Shown here one piece after another: positions 1-12,259 of a stretch of 64,000 nucleotides of DNA. The position numbers and the translations under genes were made by a program. The notes beneath the pieces were generated by a model that had not been told where the DNA came from, searched no databases, and saw nothing but the letters and a program-made list of their open reading frames with translations. The stretch is from Branchiostoma floridae. Taxonomy: Eukaryota > Chordata > Leptocardii > Amphioxiformes > Branchiostomatidae. The DNA is taken from positions 11,636,856-11,700,855 of the forward strand of contig NC_049996.1 of NCBI RefSeq assembly GCF_000003815.2. Direction: 5' to 3'. How positions within the stretch are numbered: the first letter of the stretch is position 1; the number at the start of each line of letters is the position of its first letter.

Positions 1-517
1 ATCTAAAATAACAGATATTGCTTTGACATTTCAATGACATTCTGTGGATGAATCCTCAGTGACTCTGCATCAGTTACCTTATATCATTACTACAACTTCT
101 GAATGCTGGGAACTATCATTAAATGTTGAAAAATGATGGCCACGTCAGAAAGAGAGGCAGTAAATCAAAGATCTCATATGTTCGTTGAATATCTTGAGTC
201 CTTCTTTATCGTAATAAAGTTGTCACTAATTCTGTCCGATAGTAGATGCATTTTTCTCATGCAACTTTGGACCTAGGCCAAGCTAACCTTCCACTCTGTC
301 CATGCCCCTAAATTCAAATTGGGGGGCCAAGTTCACTTTCCATCACCTTCCATCCAGGTGAAATAACTTTGCTCTGTTTGAACACACACCAGGACAAACA
401 TACAAACCAAAAACAAAACCTCCATTTTTACAAAGGTAATAAGTGCAATAAGAGTAACACATCAAATCTGAGAACTTCAGAGAAGGGCAAACATAAAATC
501 AAGTTTGTGCACCTTCA
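1..517. other. Non-coding spacer, nothing recognised
   Basis: A/T-rich sequence with stops in all frames and no repeat structure that I can see. A short open frame beginning at 369 runs into the inverted-repeat element that follows and has no coding character. Confidence 0.6.
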
Positions 518-853
518 GGTGGTATCTCACTGCACATGGGGCACCAGTGCGGCACTGCGGGGTTCGTTCACTGAGGCACTGAGTTTTGTGTAACGCAAAC
601 TCCGCTATCCTGAGCTGGTAGGCTCCTCCCCACGCGGCAATGTAGGACAGGCCTGAGAAGCGCGATTAAATCAGGCTAACTGCGGCACTGTTGTGTCACT
701 TTTCCTGATTTTTTTTATAATTTAGTTATTGCATTATGACTTAGTAGACAACAAAATACACAAAATGTAAGAAAATTTGTTCTTTATCTCTGACATTCTT
801 CGAACCCCGCAGTGCCACACAAGTGCCCCAAGTGCTGTGAGAAGATACCACCT
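518..853. mobile_element. MITE-like element with ~50-bp terminal inverted repeats
   Basis: The left end (518-566) and right end (800-853) are inverted copies. Both carry AGGTGGTATC at the outer edge and GGCACTGCGGGGTTCG at the inner edge, with GGGGCAC between them, differing by a few substitutions and a small indel. The roughly 235-bp interior is A/T-rich and has no transposase frame. Long TIRs around a short non-coding core are typical of a non-autonomous DNA transposon or foldback element. No convincing target-site duplication is visible, so the exact ends are uncertain. Confidence 0.75.
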
Positions 854-859
854 TTACTA

Positions 860-1240
860 AGGAATGGGGGAACTTTTGCGCTATTTCTATCGCTTTTCTT
901 CCTGCGTAACCCTGCTGTATTCCCTACCAATCACCTGGTGCCAGACGCCAGTCCTAATTGCTAACTGCCTAAGGGTCAGTTGTTTTATGGAAATCGCTGT
1001 AGTCCTTACAAATTCCACTATGGGATATTAGATTGGAGCAGGGAGATTTAGCGGATAAAGCACACGGAAGATAAGAGGAACATTAATGGCACATCTGTAG
1101 CTGCCGATTGAAGGACGCCAGGGGCGAAACACGCCAACACATCCGTACTGGTATTCCACACCAATCGCAACACTATCACTATTTTATTGCACGTATACAT
1201 CACTCTCCGTAGTGCCGCAACTTTTACCTTGAGAAAAAGA
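860..1240. other. CpG-containing complex block, possible regulatory DNA
   Basis: More balanced in base composition than the flanks, with scattered CpGs and no simple repeats. Frames are broken by stops, so coding is unlikely. Candidate cis-regulatory or conserved non-coding sequence; only alignment to another amphioxus species would show whether it is constrained. Confidence 0.25.
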
Positions 1241-2220
1241 AAATGTTTGACCTAAACAATGTGGGGGAGGGGAAAATGTTTTATGGTTGTCATAAGGTGG
1301 ATGTGAGATAAGAAATCACATCATCCCCAAATCCTTCCTGAAGGCTCCCTAGACAGACGGTATGTCTGTCTCCTTGTTCCTGTCTCTACAATCGGAATAA
1401 TTTTATCCAACATTCTAGGAGAAAAAGTACATGAAGTTTTGAAATAATTCATCATTTACCAAGTTTTACCACATTTGTGGATGGATAGATATAACAGGTG
1501 ATATAACAGGTGACTATCACCTTTTCATCATCATGTTTTACCATGCACCCAATATATTTCACAAACATAAACTATCAGATCTCGATCAGTCCACTCCTAA
1601 CATCTGTGATGTTCACAAACCAAGCTAAGACAGTTTACAAGTTACATCTCAAGACACTTTGAGACAATAGATAAGGAATTGAAATATTGTTGCACATAAA
1701 GGAGGAAGCTTCACCTAATCTAGATAATGATGAAACAGAAAATAGAAGGAAGGGAAAATTGTATGAACAGAACTTTCCATCTCTAATATCAAACCTAGTA
1801 TGATAGGTATATAGGCAAGGTATTTAACTTCTATTCAACATTTAACTTCTAATGTTCAAGTCTTCACTGTGCTGTGCCATTATTCCCTGTAGGTGCTATA
1901 ATGCCTGCATCCATTAAGAGGCTCTGATGTCCCCATCAAATGGGCCATTTCAAATCATGTCAGTGATATCTAAGTGTGTAATGTCAACTGAAGTATCTAT
2001 CTACTTCTATATGATAAACAAACAAAGATGAGTCATGTTTTCAATCAATGAAATCTCACAGTTCTGTGTAAAATTTCCAAAAGGGTTCAACTTACTGTAA
2101 AATGCCTTTAAATTTGTGGTGATTTCACAGTAAAGAGAGACCAGAGTGTCCACTGTTAAGTAATCACTCTGAAAACTGCCAATATAAAACCACCTTGAAC
2201 ATGTAACAGTGGGGTTCAAG
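1241..2220. other. A/T-rich spacer, no gene seen
   Basis: A low-complexity-leaning A/T-rich stretch. The only local structure I see is a 13-bp direct duplication (GATATAACAGGTG) near 1488-1513. Stops are frequent in all frames. Confidence 0.5.
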
Positions 2221-2221
2221 G

Positions 2222-2380
2222 ACTGCTTAACTGACCATGCCAAATGCTTTAACTGCCTTTTGGTGTAACAGTTTAGCTTCTGGGGTTGTGATCTGGTGGC
2301 CCGGATTCGGTGCAGTTTCGAACCCAGGGAGTCAGGATATTGTTACTGTCTGTTGCTACTCCTTCCTTACAAAAATGTCA
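2222..2380 (+). mobile_element. Degenerate tRNA-SINE fragment
   Basis: The order of landmarks matches the better-preserved SINE at 57.15 kb: an AACTGACCAT start near 2229, a GGCCCGG segment near 2298, a box-B-like GTTTCGAACCC at 2315-2325, then GTCAGGATATTGTTACT, corresponding to the post-B SINE body. Box A is not intact. Probably an old, inactive insertion of the same family. Confidence 0.5.
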
Positions 2381-3004
2381 AGGATTACAATTTCCATCAA
2401 TTTTGATTTATAACTACTATCAACCAATATACATATCAAACAACCTAATGCTAATCCCTCTCAGAATGACAAGACATTTTGAAAAAACAACAGTTAATGC
2501 CATCCATTCCTTATCCTCTGTCTAAAAACAACAATCAGGCAAGATGAAAGAAGAGTTTTTTGTCTGTAAGAATTAGCAAGATTGATAATCTTCCTCACCA
2601 GCATTTCTCAAATGTTACCTTCAACAGTTATAATGTGGCCGCTGTAATGAGAAAAATATGCAAACTTGCACATTCTGGTCTTTACGGTAAGTCTGGCCAA
2701 CTCCATTAGTGGAGAATGGGCCTGGATCCGTATCAGTTGTATTTATCTTCAACAGGCAGGCCTGCACAAATTGCAGTGCTCTCTACAGTCGAACTTAATG
2801 CCCTGTTTAACCCACTTTGTCTGTGGAGGTTGGATCTATTTTTGCAGCTAGATGGCCTGTAACAGACACAGCCAATTAACACGGAAAGGTAGGGCCAGAT
2901 TTGAGAAAAGCCAGATGGATTTTTATTGTTATTAGCCTAGAGTGTAGTTTGGAATGTTTGGCATACATGTACAATATGTAAATCAACTATATCCTCAGCT
3001 TCCT
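2381..3004. other. Non-coding spacer, nothing recognised
   Basis: No coherent frame, repeat or RNA structure seen. A short frame at 2666-2851 has no recognisable domain and no splice context. Confidence 0.45.
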
Positions 3005-3190
3005 GTACAATAGACCAATCCCCTAGCCCCGCCCACCACCGTCAAAATGTACAAATGAAAAATAAAAGCAGAAAAATACAAACATTTGACTGACGTACAG
3101 CCGCTCTCTCTTTGGTCAAACCCACTAATTGCCACTCTCTCATTGGTTGAACAGGTAATTGTGATGGACATTTAGGACTGGTCTACTGTA
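3005..3190. mobile_element. Short TIR element (~186 bp)
   Basis: Imperfect 16-bp terminal inverted repeats: TACAATAGACCAATCC at 3005-3020 and GGACTGGTCTACTGTA at 3175-3190 (14 of 16 matching after reverse complement). The interior contains a CCCCGCCCACC GC-box-like segment near 3028 and two related halves (CTCTCTTTGGTCAAACC and CTCTCATTGGTTGAAC). No transposase. Best read as a non-autonomous DNA transposon. Confidence 0.55.
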
Positions 3191-3465
3191 GAAGGTGTCT
3201 AGTACAAATGTATTACAAGAATATCATTCTGGTATTTGTCATGTTTCTTTTTGACTGATCTTTTCTTACTCCAAACCCAGATCATATACAATATCATTTT
3301 AATTGTGCACTCTATGAACAATCAATAAATACTGAAAAACAATATCACAAATGAAGACTTAACACCTACATGTAATAAAGACACTGTGTTGATATCTCAA
3401 ACACAATTAGTCTTCAAAACATTATTATTACAAACCTGTGGTACGAATATGTACAAAACAACAGG
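3191..3465. other. A/T-rich spacer
   Basis: No gene or repeat recognised between the TIR element and the minisatellite. Confidence 0.4.
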
Positions 3466-3625
3466 GTATATCAGGTGGAACAGCAACCAGGTACAGCAGG
3501 TTGTAAAGCAGGTGGTACAGCAACCAGGCACACCAGGTGGTACAGCAACCAGGCACAGCAGGTGGCACAACAACCAGGTACAGCAGGTGGAACAGCAACC
3601 AGGTACAAGTGGTGGAACAGCATAC
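3466..3625. repeat. 25-bp minisatellite, about 5-6 copies
   Basis: The unit is close to AGGTGGTACAGCAACCAGGC plus five bases (ACACC or ACAGC). Because 25 is one more than a multiple of three, each unit shifts the reading frame, so all three plus frames show the same eight-residue QQPGTAGG-like, TATRHSRW-like and NNQAQQVA-like words in rotation. This explains the cluster of overlapping open frames here on both strands, none of which need be a gene. Confidence 0.85.
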
Positions 3626-4100
3626 AGATGGCCAGGAGATTCCCATCAGCACCAGCAGGAAGATCATGTGGGAAAAAAAGAAGACATATTCATTAGCAAA
3701 AGGCTCTGCCTTTATAATAGGTTATTTCTATAACAGTAAGATTCAAATACTCAAGTACATTCAAACACTTGTACAATGCACTTTCTTGTAGGGACAGATG
3801 TTGATATGCTCTTGTATCTGGAGGGTTAATATATCCAAGGATTGACATAGGAATAGACATGTGAATGTGCTGTAGAAAAGAACATTTCCACATCACATGA
3901 AATAGCACCTGTAATGTCACAAAATAACCTGTAACATCAAATACAGAAATGTTTCCATGTTGTCCTACATGTATCATATCACAAGTTTAACATTCACAGA
4001 AATATATTGCAGCGGTAAGAAGCTAAAGTTAGTTTTACAGTAACGGTAAAAGATGCACACATCTATGTGCCTCCTCCCTTTGACAAACACTGGACCACTA
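3626..4100. other. Non-coding spacer
   Basis: A/T-rich sequence; a 94-codon minus-strand frame (3693-3977) has no recognisable domain, biased codon use or splice signals. Confidence 0.4.
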
Positions 4101-4104
4101 TTCC

Positions 4105-4560
4105 CTATGTGAATTGAATTCCCAAACCACAGTGTGTTGGAGAATGATGGGCGAAGTTGCCAATACTCGTAGGATTGATGCGGAGGCAGCGCAAGTGCGC
4201 CTAATGCGAGAGGCCAATTTATCTAATGGCACTGAAAAAATAGAGTGTTCTCCCCTCCTCCTGTTATCAGCTTGTATCGTGTTCCCGCCGTTTCGCCTGC
4301 CATTACACTGCAGCGGGAATGTTTCCGATCAATTGGAATCTAATTATGATTCGGACAATGTTCATCCGGTAATAAATTTGTATGTTACTTACAGCAGAAT
4401 GAAGGTCGGCCACAAATGGCCGTATAGAGCGCCCGTTTATGTTCATCTTCAATGGACCTTGATAAGGGAATAGGGCTGAGAGGGACTCGCTATGAAATGT
4501 TGATGGGTCGTCATAAAGGAGCCGGCAGTGCACAACTTGTTGCAAGGTCATGTTGTAAAA
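4105..4560. other. CpG-containing block, candidate regulatory element
   Basis: About 450 bp of sequence-complex, CpG-bearing DNA between A/T-rich flanks. It includes GCGCAAGTGCGC at 4189-4200, which resembles an NRF1-type palindrome. The 119-codon plus frame across it lacks a recognisable domain and splice sites, so I read the block as non-coding, possibly conserved. Confidence 0.3.
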
Positions 4561-4859
4561 GTATTATGCCAACCTACCACTCTGTAACTATGGAACTATA
4601 GCAGCTCAAAAGGCAGAATAAACTTTGATGTGTTATGATCATTTTGTTCTTATGAACTGTTTTTGTTATCATCAAATGTAAATTTCTCCAGTTATAATAA
4701 ACTTCATGAGGATGGTTCACTCTGTGTTCATTGAAATACTTCTTGAATAGATTTTTTAAAATATTGACCATATGATACTCAATGAGAATGTGCTATAATC
4801 AAAGAGCTTCTTATGAAACAGCTGGTTAAAACAAATGAGAATAGAAAAATTTGCCATTT

Positions 4860-5110
4860 TGCGTGATACACGTCTTCGTAAAACTGACACTAGCTCCTGA
4901 TTGGCCGAAGCAGAGACCTTGCCCTCCGCGCTGCAAAAGCCACCCAAGGGGACTTCATTTTGGTATCGATTACTGGTGGGGTTACAAGGATTGGCCGTGA
5001 CAGGGACGGGTTCGTTAGAGGAGTATTTACCAGATAAGCTACAGTATCAGGGGACTACAGTCACTACACCAACCCGCATCACTGGAGCTCTGCCAAGATA
5101 GCACAGAGAT
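4860..5110. other. CpG-containing block, candidate regulatory element
   Basis: Short GC-balanced island with two ATTGGCCG words (near 4900 and 4992), which read as CCAAT-box-type sequence on the other strand. No coding evidence. Confidence 0.25.
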
Positions 5111-5779
5111 GGACAATGGAAGAACTACTCTTACCAGGAACCAAGTATGCGGAGAAAAGTGCATATGGAAAAACTTCAAAGTAATTTTAAAAGGTGTTAT
5201 CAGTCATAATCATGGTCTTTGGATACTGGAATATATATCAACATTTGCCAGACATTATTATATTTTTATAGACTATGACACTTTTTCTACACTACACTAG
5301 CAGAGTTTTGATTCAAGGAAATTGAATACCAGAACTCTACAAATGTACCCAGGCAATTAAATGATGTGTGACATCACCTTCTCAATTTTCAAATTTACCT
5401 GAATTTGCTTGAGTTTATCACTATTCAGTATTTGCTTGTTTTAGGCTGATTTTCATACTTTTCAGACCTACAGCACAGCCTTATGTTGAAAGGTTTTGGG
5501 TAGAGGCTCGTAACCTTGGCATTCCTTAATACCCCCTAAGAGTTTGATTCAGGTACATGTAAATTGATCATAGGTTGTACATAGATCAGCTCACAGCAAG
5601 TAGATTAATCAAGACAGTTTTCTAACCTTCTTGTAAACTACACATTGTAGAACAGAGAAATTTCATTCCTTTGGCTAAATAAAGAAAAATCATGCAGAAG
5701 AATGATGAATTTTTCAAAACAAGGCTTGAGCCTGCCCTCTGAAAAGAAATGAGTGCTATCTGTCATTCCCAGATCTTGC
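5111..5779. other. A/T-rich spacer, no gene seen
   Basis: Stops in all frames; no repeats or structured elements recognised. Confidence 0.4.
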
Positions 5780-6160
5780 ACAAGGTGTGTTTTTCTGATA
5801 TGATTCTAGCCAAGATGGCCCCCAGGTAAGTATCGGAGAAAACGGGCCATAATGTATGATGTAGGACGACATGACAAATTTCGAGCCAATGCAAGAATAA
5901 TTTGGCAGCGGGAGGCGTATATTTTACCCGGCGTGGATGGGGCGTTGTGGCGCCAGCGCCGTACACCCCTGTGTGGAAAAGATTAGGCAAACCGGCGGTG
6001 TTTAGATACGTAACCTTCAACAATCCGGTGGGTATGGCTGTAAGAACTGATAAACCGACCTTGAGGCTTAACACTAATGTCCAGTCAAGCTGTACAGATG
6101 TAGGGAGCATTTTCTTCAATGCACACGTCATTACGGTAATCTCAGTACAACCTTAACATT
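5780..6160. other. CpG-containing block, candidate regulatory element
   Basis: GC-balanced, CpG-bearing block (for example TACCCGGCGTGGATGG near 5927). It is open for 122 codons on the minus strand and 84 on the plus, but neither frame has a recognisable motif, and they overlap antisense. Non-coding conserved DNA is the simplest reading. Confidence 0.3.
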
Positions 6161-7179
6161 TGGGTATCAGTTGGTGTTTTCTACAAGGTTGTAGAAGGGG
6201 GAGAATTGGAGCTTGGGTTCATTTTTGGATATACATGTAGGTGCAACAAAAGGAGCTGTTTTTCTTATATTTAACACACCTTGAGTGACACACTTTATCC
6301 ACTTGTATTTAGAATAATTGTGTTCAACTGGAAGTTGGTACGATAGTTTTCCAAAGTCATTTTTGGGAATAGGTGTACATCTAACCAAGAAATCAAGGTA
6401 CGAAGAAAAATTTTCCAATTTTTAGTGCACAAAAGTGCATAATGCACTCAGTACCCAGCACATGAACCTGCACCTTTTTAAGTTTGGAACAGCAGAATTG
6501 ATTACAAGAATAGGTAGAAGATGGTATTACGAACTGACAATCCTGATGTACCATGCTTGACTTGAAATCCAATGCCACATCATGACAAAGTTTTCATGCT
6601 TGGCGAACATACAAATAGCTTTTCACACCTATCAACCACCAACATTAAATGCGCTCTATACAGTCATTGGGACCATAGTCCTTGAAAAATGGGGTTTTAA
6701 TCTCTCAAAACAATGTTTGCCTTATTGACAAAACTTTCTAAATTTTGCAAAGTAAGACAAACAAGTTCTATGGACTATACATTGCCGGCCGTACAAGTAA
6801 AATGTGCACCAAGATAAAGTATATTTCAGCTATGGAATTTAATGTTTTACTACCATTCTTTCCAATGAAGGTTTTTTCTGACATTTACCACTGGCCTGAA
6901 GCTACTTGCCATCCAGATCAAAATTGATCCTATCCGTTGCATATAAAAAGAATGGATTTTACCCACTTGACATAGATCACCAAAATGTAAGATTACAAAG
7001 TACTTGTCCAGCAAATCTTTCTATTATCAATCAAAAGCAGTTCCTCTACAAGCAAAAATAATAAAGATAGACTACAATGGGGCTAAAACGATACATTCTC
7101 AAACTCAAACTTGGACTTGGCCACCCAATTTGTGACACTGCGTATAAGTCAAGCATTGCTTCAAGATAGTATTGATTAG
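6161..7179. other. A/T-rich spacer, no gene seen
   Basis: A kilobase of A/T-rich DNA with only short frames and no identifiable repeats. Confidence 0.45.
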
Positions 7180-7800
7180 GTCACGGCAGACATTGACAAA
7201 GAGGGGAGCTGGGTGTAGCTTGACTCAGTGATACCCTTGCTTTACCTAATATTAGTTGTCAAGGTAACTGCACCATTCCGCCCTCCCGAGGGGCATTTGT
7301 GTGATGTTGGGAAAAACGGGGTTGCAGCGCTATTGCTCCATCCCTAGGTGCTATCGGTCTTGCGTAATGAAGACGATGGGGAAGGTGAGGAAGGGGGATC
7401 ATTCTCCATTACCCGGGAAATAAATAGGAGTTTATAGCCGAGAAGTGGGGCAGAACAAATGGTCTAGTTTGGCGAAGGCAGGAAATGGCTATAGGGAGAA
7501 GTAGGCGCACACCGGGGGCTTGTGATACACTGATCGGGAACACCGAGAAGCCAGAAGACTGGGTCTGAGTGATCGTACCATTCTGTCTGAATGGCTGCTG
7601 TCCTGAATCAGGATGGACTGCTGTAGTAATAGGAAACAAGTAACACTGCGCTACCCAATGTCGACAGATTTGTTCAAAATGCGGCTTTCCTTAAATGTGA
7701 ACGGAGCCAAATGTTTGAACCCATGGGAAGAAATAACTCTTTTAAAAGTCTTAGAACAACTTGCAAGGCCTGTAACTTTTTCTCGGCTTGTTTAACACTG
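7180..7800. other. CpG-containing block, candidate regulatory element
   Basis: About 600 bp of complex sequence with CpGs (CCGCCCTCCCGAGGGGC near 7278; an imperfect palindrome is visible there). Frames on both strands are short and antisense to one another. Nothing indicates an exon. Confidence 0.28.
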
Positions 7801-8029
7801 CGAGATTAGATCTAAACTTAAGAATTGTGCGGGGGTGACCTACTACATTTGTACTGTTCACTTGTTAGTTTTTCTAGTTCTACAGTGCTCAAAGTAGAAC
7901 ACTGGCTAAGTGCACAAGATATATGAGAAACATTGTTCCTTCTACTATCACTCTCTCTGTCTTAGACAAAGCAAAAATAAGAAGAAAGAGTTTCAAGAAC
8001 AATGATGTCCTATCTTATAATATATATAG

Positions 8030-8560
8030 TAAGATAAACGACCTTCAAGCGTTAACGACACTGGAGCATGCACAATGGGACTTACGCCAGGAAACTAATG
8101 AAACACAAGAGAAAGACGCATGAAACTTACGGAATCAACAGTCCACACACGATCAACTTATCTTTTCCTACAGACTACATCATGGTTAAACACACATACT
8201 GACATCCAATCCTGCTACCAAATGAGCCATGTTTTTCTCATCTCCTCTCTGAATGCTCATATCATTATGATCCATCTGGGTAGATGTGTTGCCATGGCAA
8301 CAGGCAGCCCCTACTCCTGATGAACGCACAGGAACGATGGGACGTGAATGAGAGACAAGGGGAGCCACCTGAGCTGGTTAATTCAGCGCGGGGTGCCGCC
8401 ATTACTCTCGTCCGACTGACACAGCGTGTGAAGACACGCTACGGGACACGCGCAAAGTTGATGGGAGATTTATACAAGGCGAAACTTTTGGCGCCTCCGA
8501 ACACGCCTCCATTTTCCTTGGTGGAAACAAGTTAGGCATGCGGGGATAGATAAGAGAAAA
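8030..8560. promoter_or_regulatory. Complex block with a perfect RFX X-box
   Basis: GC-balanced block containing the exact 14-bp palindrome GTTGCCATGGCAAC at 8288-8301, the optimal form of the X-box bound by RFX transcription factors. The downstream part (8370-8520) is CpG-bearing. The only frames are short ones on both strands. RFX sites often sit in promoters or enhancers of ciliary and neural genes; no start exon is evident here, so an enhancer role is an inference. Confidence 0.45.
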
Positions 8561-9940
8561 GTGTTGCCTTTCTCCTGAGAGAATCTATCCTTATCATATT
8601 GTCCTACTCTCTTAGGCACTTTTAAGTCAACTGTAGGGTTCTGAGATTTCCTCTTCAAACATTCATCTTAATGAAAATCATTCAGTGTTATCAATGATAT
8701 TTTGAAGATCTAAATATAGGACAGATACCATACCATACAGTATACAATGTACGATTGTCAAACAAAAGTTCATTCTTATTCTAATATACATTGAGTAATA
8801 TACAGAATTATTGAAAAAGAATGAGTTGGAACTGTCTACCCATACATAATCCATTATATAAGAAATTTACATTATTTACAGTATATATAAGAGCCACATC
8901 TGTAATACTAATAGAACAAGGCTTGAAATTGTGTGTGAAATATTTCTAGAATCAATGAAAAAGAAGGAATGACAACTCTACAATTGTCAGTCTTCCACTT
9001 TCTTTGATAAACCAGCAAAACTTCGATCCATGAGATTGCTTCCATTGATCAAATGATGCAACAACCTTATCAACAGTGCATGGAGCCGGATTGATTTGAT
9101 GCTTACAGGCATTTTACAAAGATTTAGAAGTGTTCGCATACCGACCGTGCCAAAGTTAGCTATCGATATTGAGATCAATATCAAACAACGTTCACATCTG
9201 TATACTTCAACCTCGGCTAGCCATGTGGCTTCTTGCCTTATAACTCTACTGGGACAGAATCAATTCTGCATATTTTCTGCTCCAGCAGATATTGAGGGAA
9301 GGTTTTGGATGAGAATGCAAGGGAGTTAGACAAAAAATGTATAGTCTAAGAAGGCAATTTGTATTTCACAGGTCTATCCTATTTCTGTCTATTGGATAAA
9401 GATTAATTTCTAGTGAAGCGCAGTGTTTCTAGTAAAGACTGCTTGGCAGCAATTATGTTTCAATAGCAGGTATTTATACCTTTCCATTAAAATACAATTG
9501 AAAAAGTACTGAGCTGTCTTCTTTATTACTGTGCAGTATATACAGTACAAATATATTACATAATATATGTAATCATTCTTTGATTTGTTTTGTCTTTGTA
9601 AAATACTGCAACTTTGTTTTAAAAAAGTGTACAGAGCTGTTTCAGTTTGATACTATATCTTAATTTTTGCTCTGCCTTAATTTGTAAAATGTTGCTATAT
9701 GTAAATAATTCTAATAAGAAACAAGAAAAAAAACAGAAGATGACTTCACAATCACTTGAAAGATTAACTTTCAATATGTTTCTACCTAATGAATAAACTA
9801 AGACAGAGCCATTACAATTACTGTTACTGATGGTTACATCCTCATTGTTTTTCTTATTGTTATGACTAAGAAGCTCGACTGCTATTAACGGATATTTTGA
9901 AAACTGTGTTTTTTTTCCAAATGAGTTCTCTGTTTGTTAT
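8561..9940. other. A/T-rich spacer, no gene seen
   Basis: Long A/T-rich stretch with short homopolymer runs; the short frames at 8987-9329 are antisense to each other and unsupported. Confidence 0.45.
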
Positions 9941-10440
9941 TGAAATCGCTCTAACCCAGGTGTAGACCAATCATTGGCACCTGACGCCAGGGTATTGACC
10001 AACCCGACAGCCCGGCCTGATTTGTGGCGCTGAACCCTTGACCTACGACCCGGGTCGTTCCTCTTGCAGCAACCTTGACGAAGGGGGGCTGTGGTCGCCC
10101 CAGACTAATACCAGGCTGGCAAATTGCTGGTCATAAATCTGGCTGAAATCAGCAGGTCGGCCAGCAGCCGGCTCCACCCAGGAATGGAAACCTGCGAGTC
10201 TGCGTGTGTTTGTGTGGTAGGCGTGGGTACCGGTATGGTGTACCGGTACAAAACCACCGTTTTTTCTTGTTGGACCGGTCTGGAAAAACTGGACCTGAAA
10301 ATTTTGGATCGGATGTTGGGACCTATTGGAGTCTCTATAGTCATTTCTACCAAGTTTTACAGCCAATCGTACAGAGGCAGTTAGCCTTGTAGGGTTTGAA
10401 ACACCAGTGGGCGTCGAATAATCCACAAAACATAGTCTGC
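9940..10440. repeat. GC-richer, probably repeat-derived block
   Basis: A compositional island with internal palindromes: TACCGGTATGGTGTACCGGTA near 10228 and GACCCGGGTC near 10048, plus the word ACTAATACCAGGCTGG near 10106, which resembles the ends of the hairpin element at 27.9 kb. A 127-codon minus frame and overlapping frames on the other strand cross it, none with a domain I recognise. I favour an old mobile element over a gene. Confidence 0.35.
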
Positions 10441-12255
10441 GTGTGTGTGTGCAGTATTAAAGCTGTTCAGGCCCACTTTCTACTGGATGGACACGGTTGA
10501 GCCACTAACATTTAATTTCTATGGCCTGTGATAACTTAATAGTTGATCCATGATGGTCAAAATGATTTGAACGACAAAAAATAACACATAAAACATTATT
10601 TCTAAATCAATAGAATTCATTTAAACTACCAATGCGTATTTTTGGCACTCAATATTTATTGTTCTAGGAATGATTTTGTCCTTTTTTGTCTTAAATTACT
10701 TAGCATATTAAGGAAGAATGATTGTAAGGATGGAGTGAGACGAATTCAATTAGAATTTACTTTTTCAGTCACTTTGACGCTGAGTTTGAAATCTTTTTTG
10801 AATTGTAATAACCATTATTTCATATGCTACAAATATGCAAATCATGCAAACTATCTTACCATTCTGAAAAACCATTACTTTAAGTTTCAAAACTTCTTTG
10901 GAGTTTGAAGCAGAAAAGAGATCCATTTCATTTAATTATCAATCTTCAACATTCTTCCTTACTTGAATTTTTATCTGTCCATAGAAAAGGATCATTTGTG
11001 AAAACCAGCAACCCCCCCCTCCAACCCAAGGGCTGTACCCCTCCAAGGGTTTCACACTGATAGTTGCAAGCCATCCAGCCAGGAGACAGGCTCAATCGTC
11101 CATTTTTGGTCATTACCAAATTTGGCAAGCTAGCCTTTCGGGTGTCAAGGGTCAAACTACTAATGGGGGGTTGCCAGACATCAATCAAAGGAGATCATCA
11201 AAATGGGAGACAGAAAATCTATTTTCTGGAGGGCAATTCAGCATGTTACTGTAGATATATCTATTTTTGGTGTGATGTCATTTCGCGGTAGGCTAGTGGT
11301 TTTTGCGGTGATCCAAGTTCACGGCCCAAATAATACTGTACCACAAAAAGGAAATTTGAGGTGTCAACTGCTAAAACTGTAGAACTACCAAGAATATTCG
11401 AAAGGTACAGAATTCAAATGGGGATTCAATGACGGCATGACTTTTGCAAACAACTTACTAAAACAACGATTGTAAAATATTTTCCACAAACTTTTATCAC
11501 AAAAATTTTTTTAAAATTCTAATAGCACCTGTACTGTAGTCTAGAAAGGATACATATACGCTGGCTGTACAACAGTTTGAATCATCCTGATACATGTATA
11601 TGGCATCCAACATGAAAGTTGATTTAAGTAAGATTTACCACATAGTTCAGATTCAGGATTATTCTTGTTATTGTAGGCAATAAACCTGCGATGTTGTTAC
11701 ATTATATGATGGAAAACTGTCTTTATTATACAGGAATGTGGTCTTACCTACAGAAATGAGGAATGATCATGATTTGCCCAGATAACTCATGGCTTTTGTC
11801 TGCTCATTATATGTATGAAGACACAGCGGGGAAAATGTCAACGTTAAACCCAAAATTGCCTCCCAAAGATTTAGGATTTTCACGCAGGGTGGGACATTTC
11901 CCGAAAATGAGAAAACTCCCCATGACATTTGGGAATCCGCATTAAAACTAGCCCAGAAAAAAAGGGACGCTGGCTGCGCTTCATTTGGTTTATCAGAAGG
12001 GAACATCATGGGAAATAGGTTCTCCCGTTTTATCTGGTGATTTGTCCACATGTGGCCTAGAAAAACTTTTGCTGTTCTAGTAGCTTCTCAACTACTAGAG
12101 CTTAAGTTGCTACAGAGTACACAAGAACTTGCTGCATAAAGTGTGTCCCTTCTACATATCATGAGCAACTTTCCTGCAAAGTCGTTTACAGGATTTGATT
12201 CCGATTTCAAGTTGCAATCGTAACAATTGCGATATAAATCCTTACATAGAACAAG
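10441..12255. other. Spacer with a short (GT)n run; no gene seen
   Basis: Begins with a short GTGTGTGTGTG tract (~10440). The rest is A/T-rich; a GCGGTAGGCTAGTGGTTTTTGCGGTGA segment near 11285 looks like a degraded piece of the GCGGT-rich element family at 52.7 kb. Small frames near 11.0-11.2 and 11.8-12.0 kb lack support. Confidence 0.4.
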
Positions 12256-12259
12256 GACT

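Noticed and set aside
10043-10426. 127-codon minus frame
   Set aside because: Lies in a probable repeat-derived block with frames on both strands; no domain.
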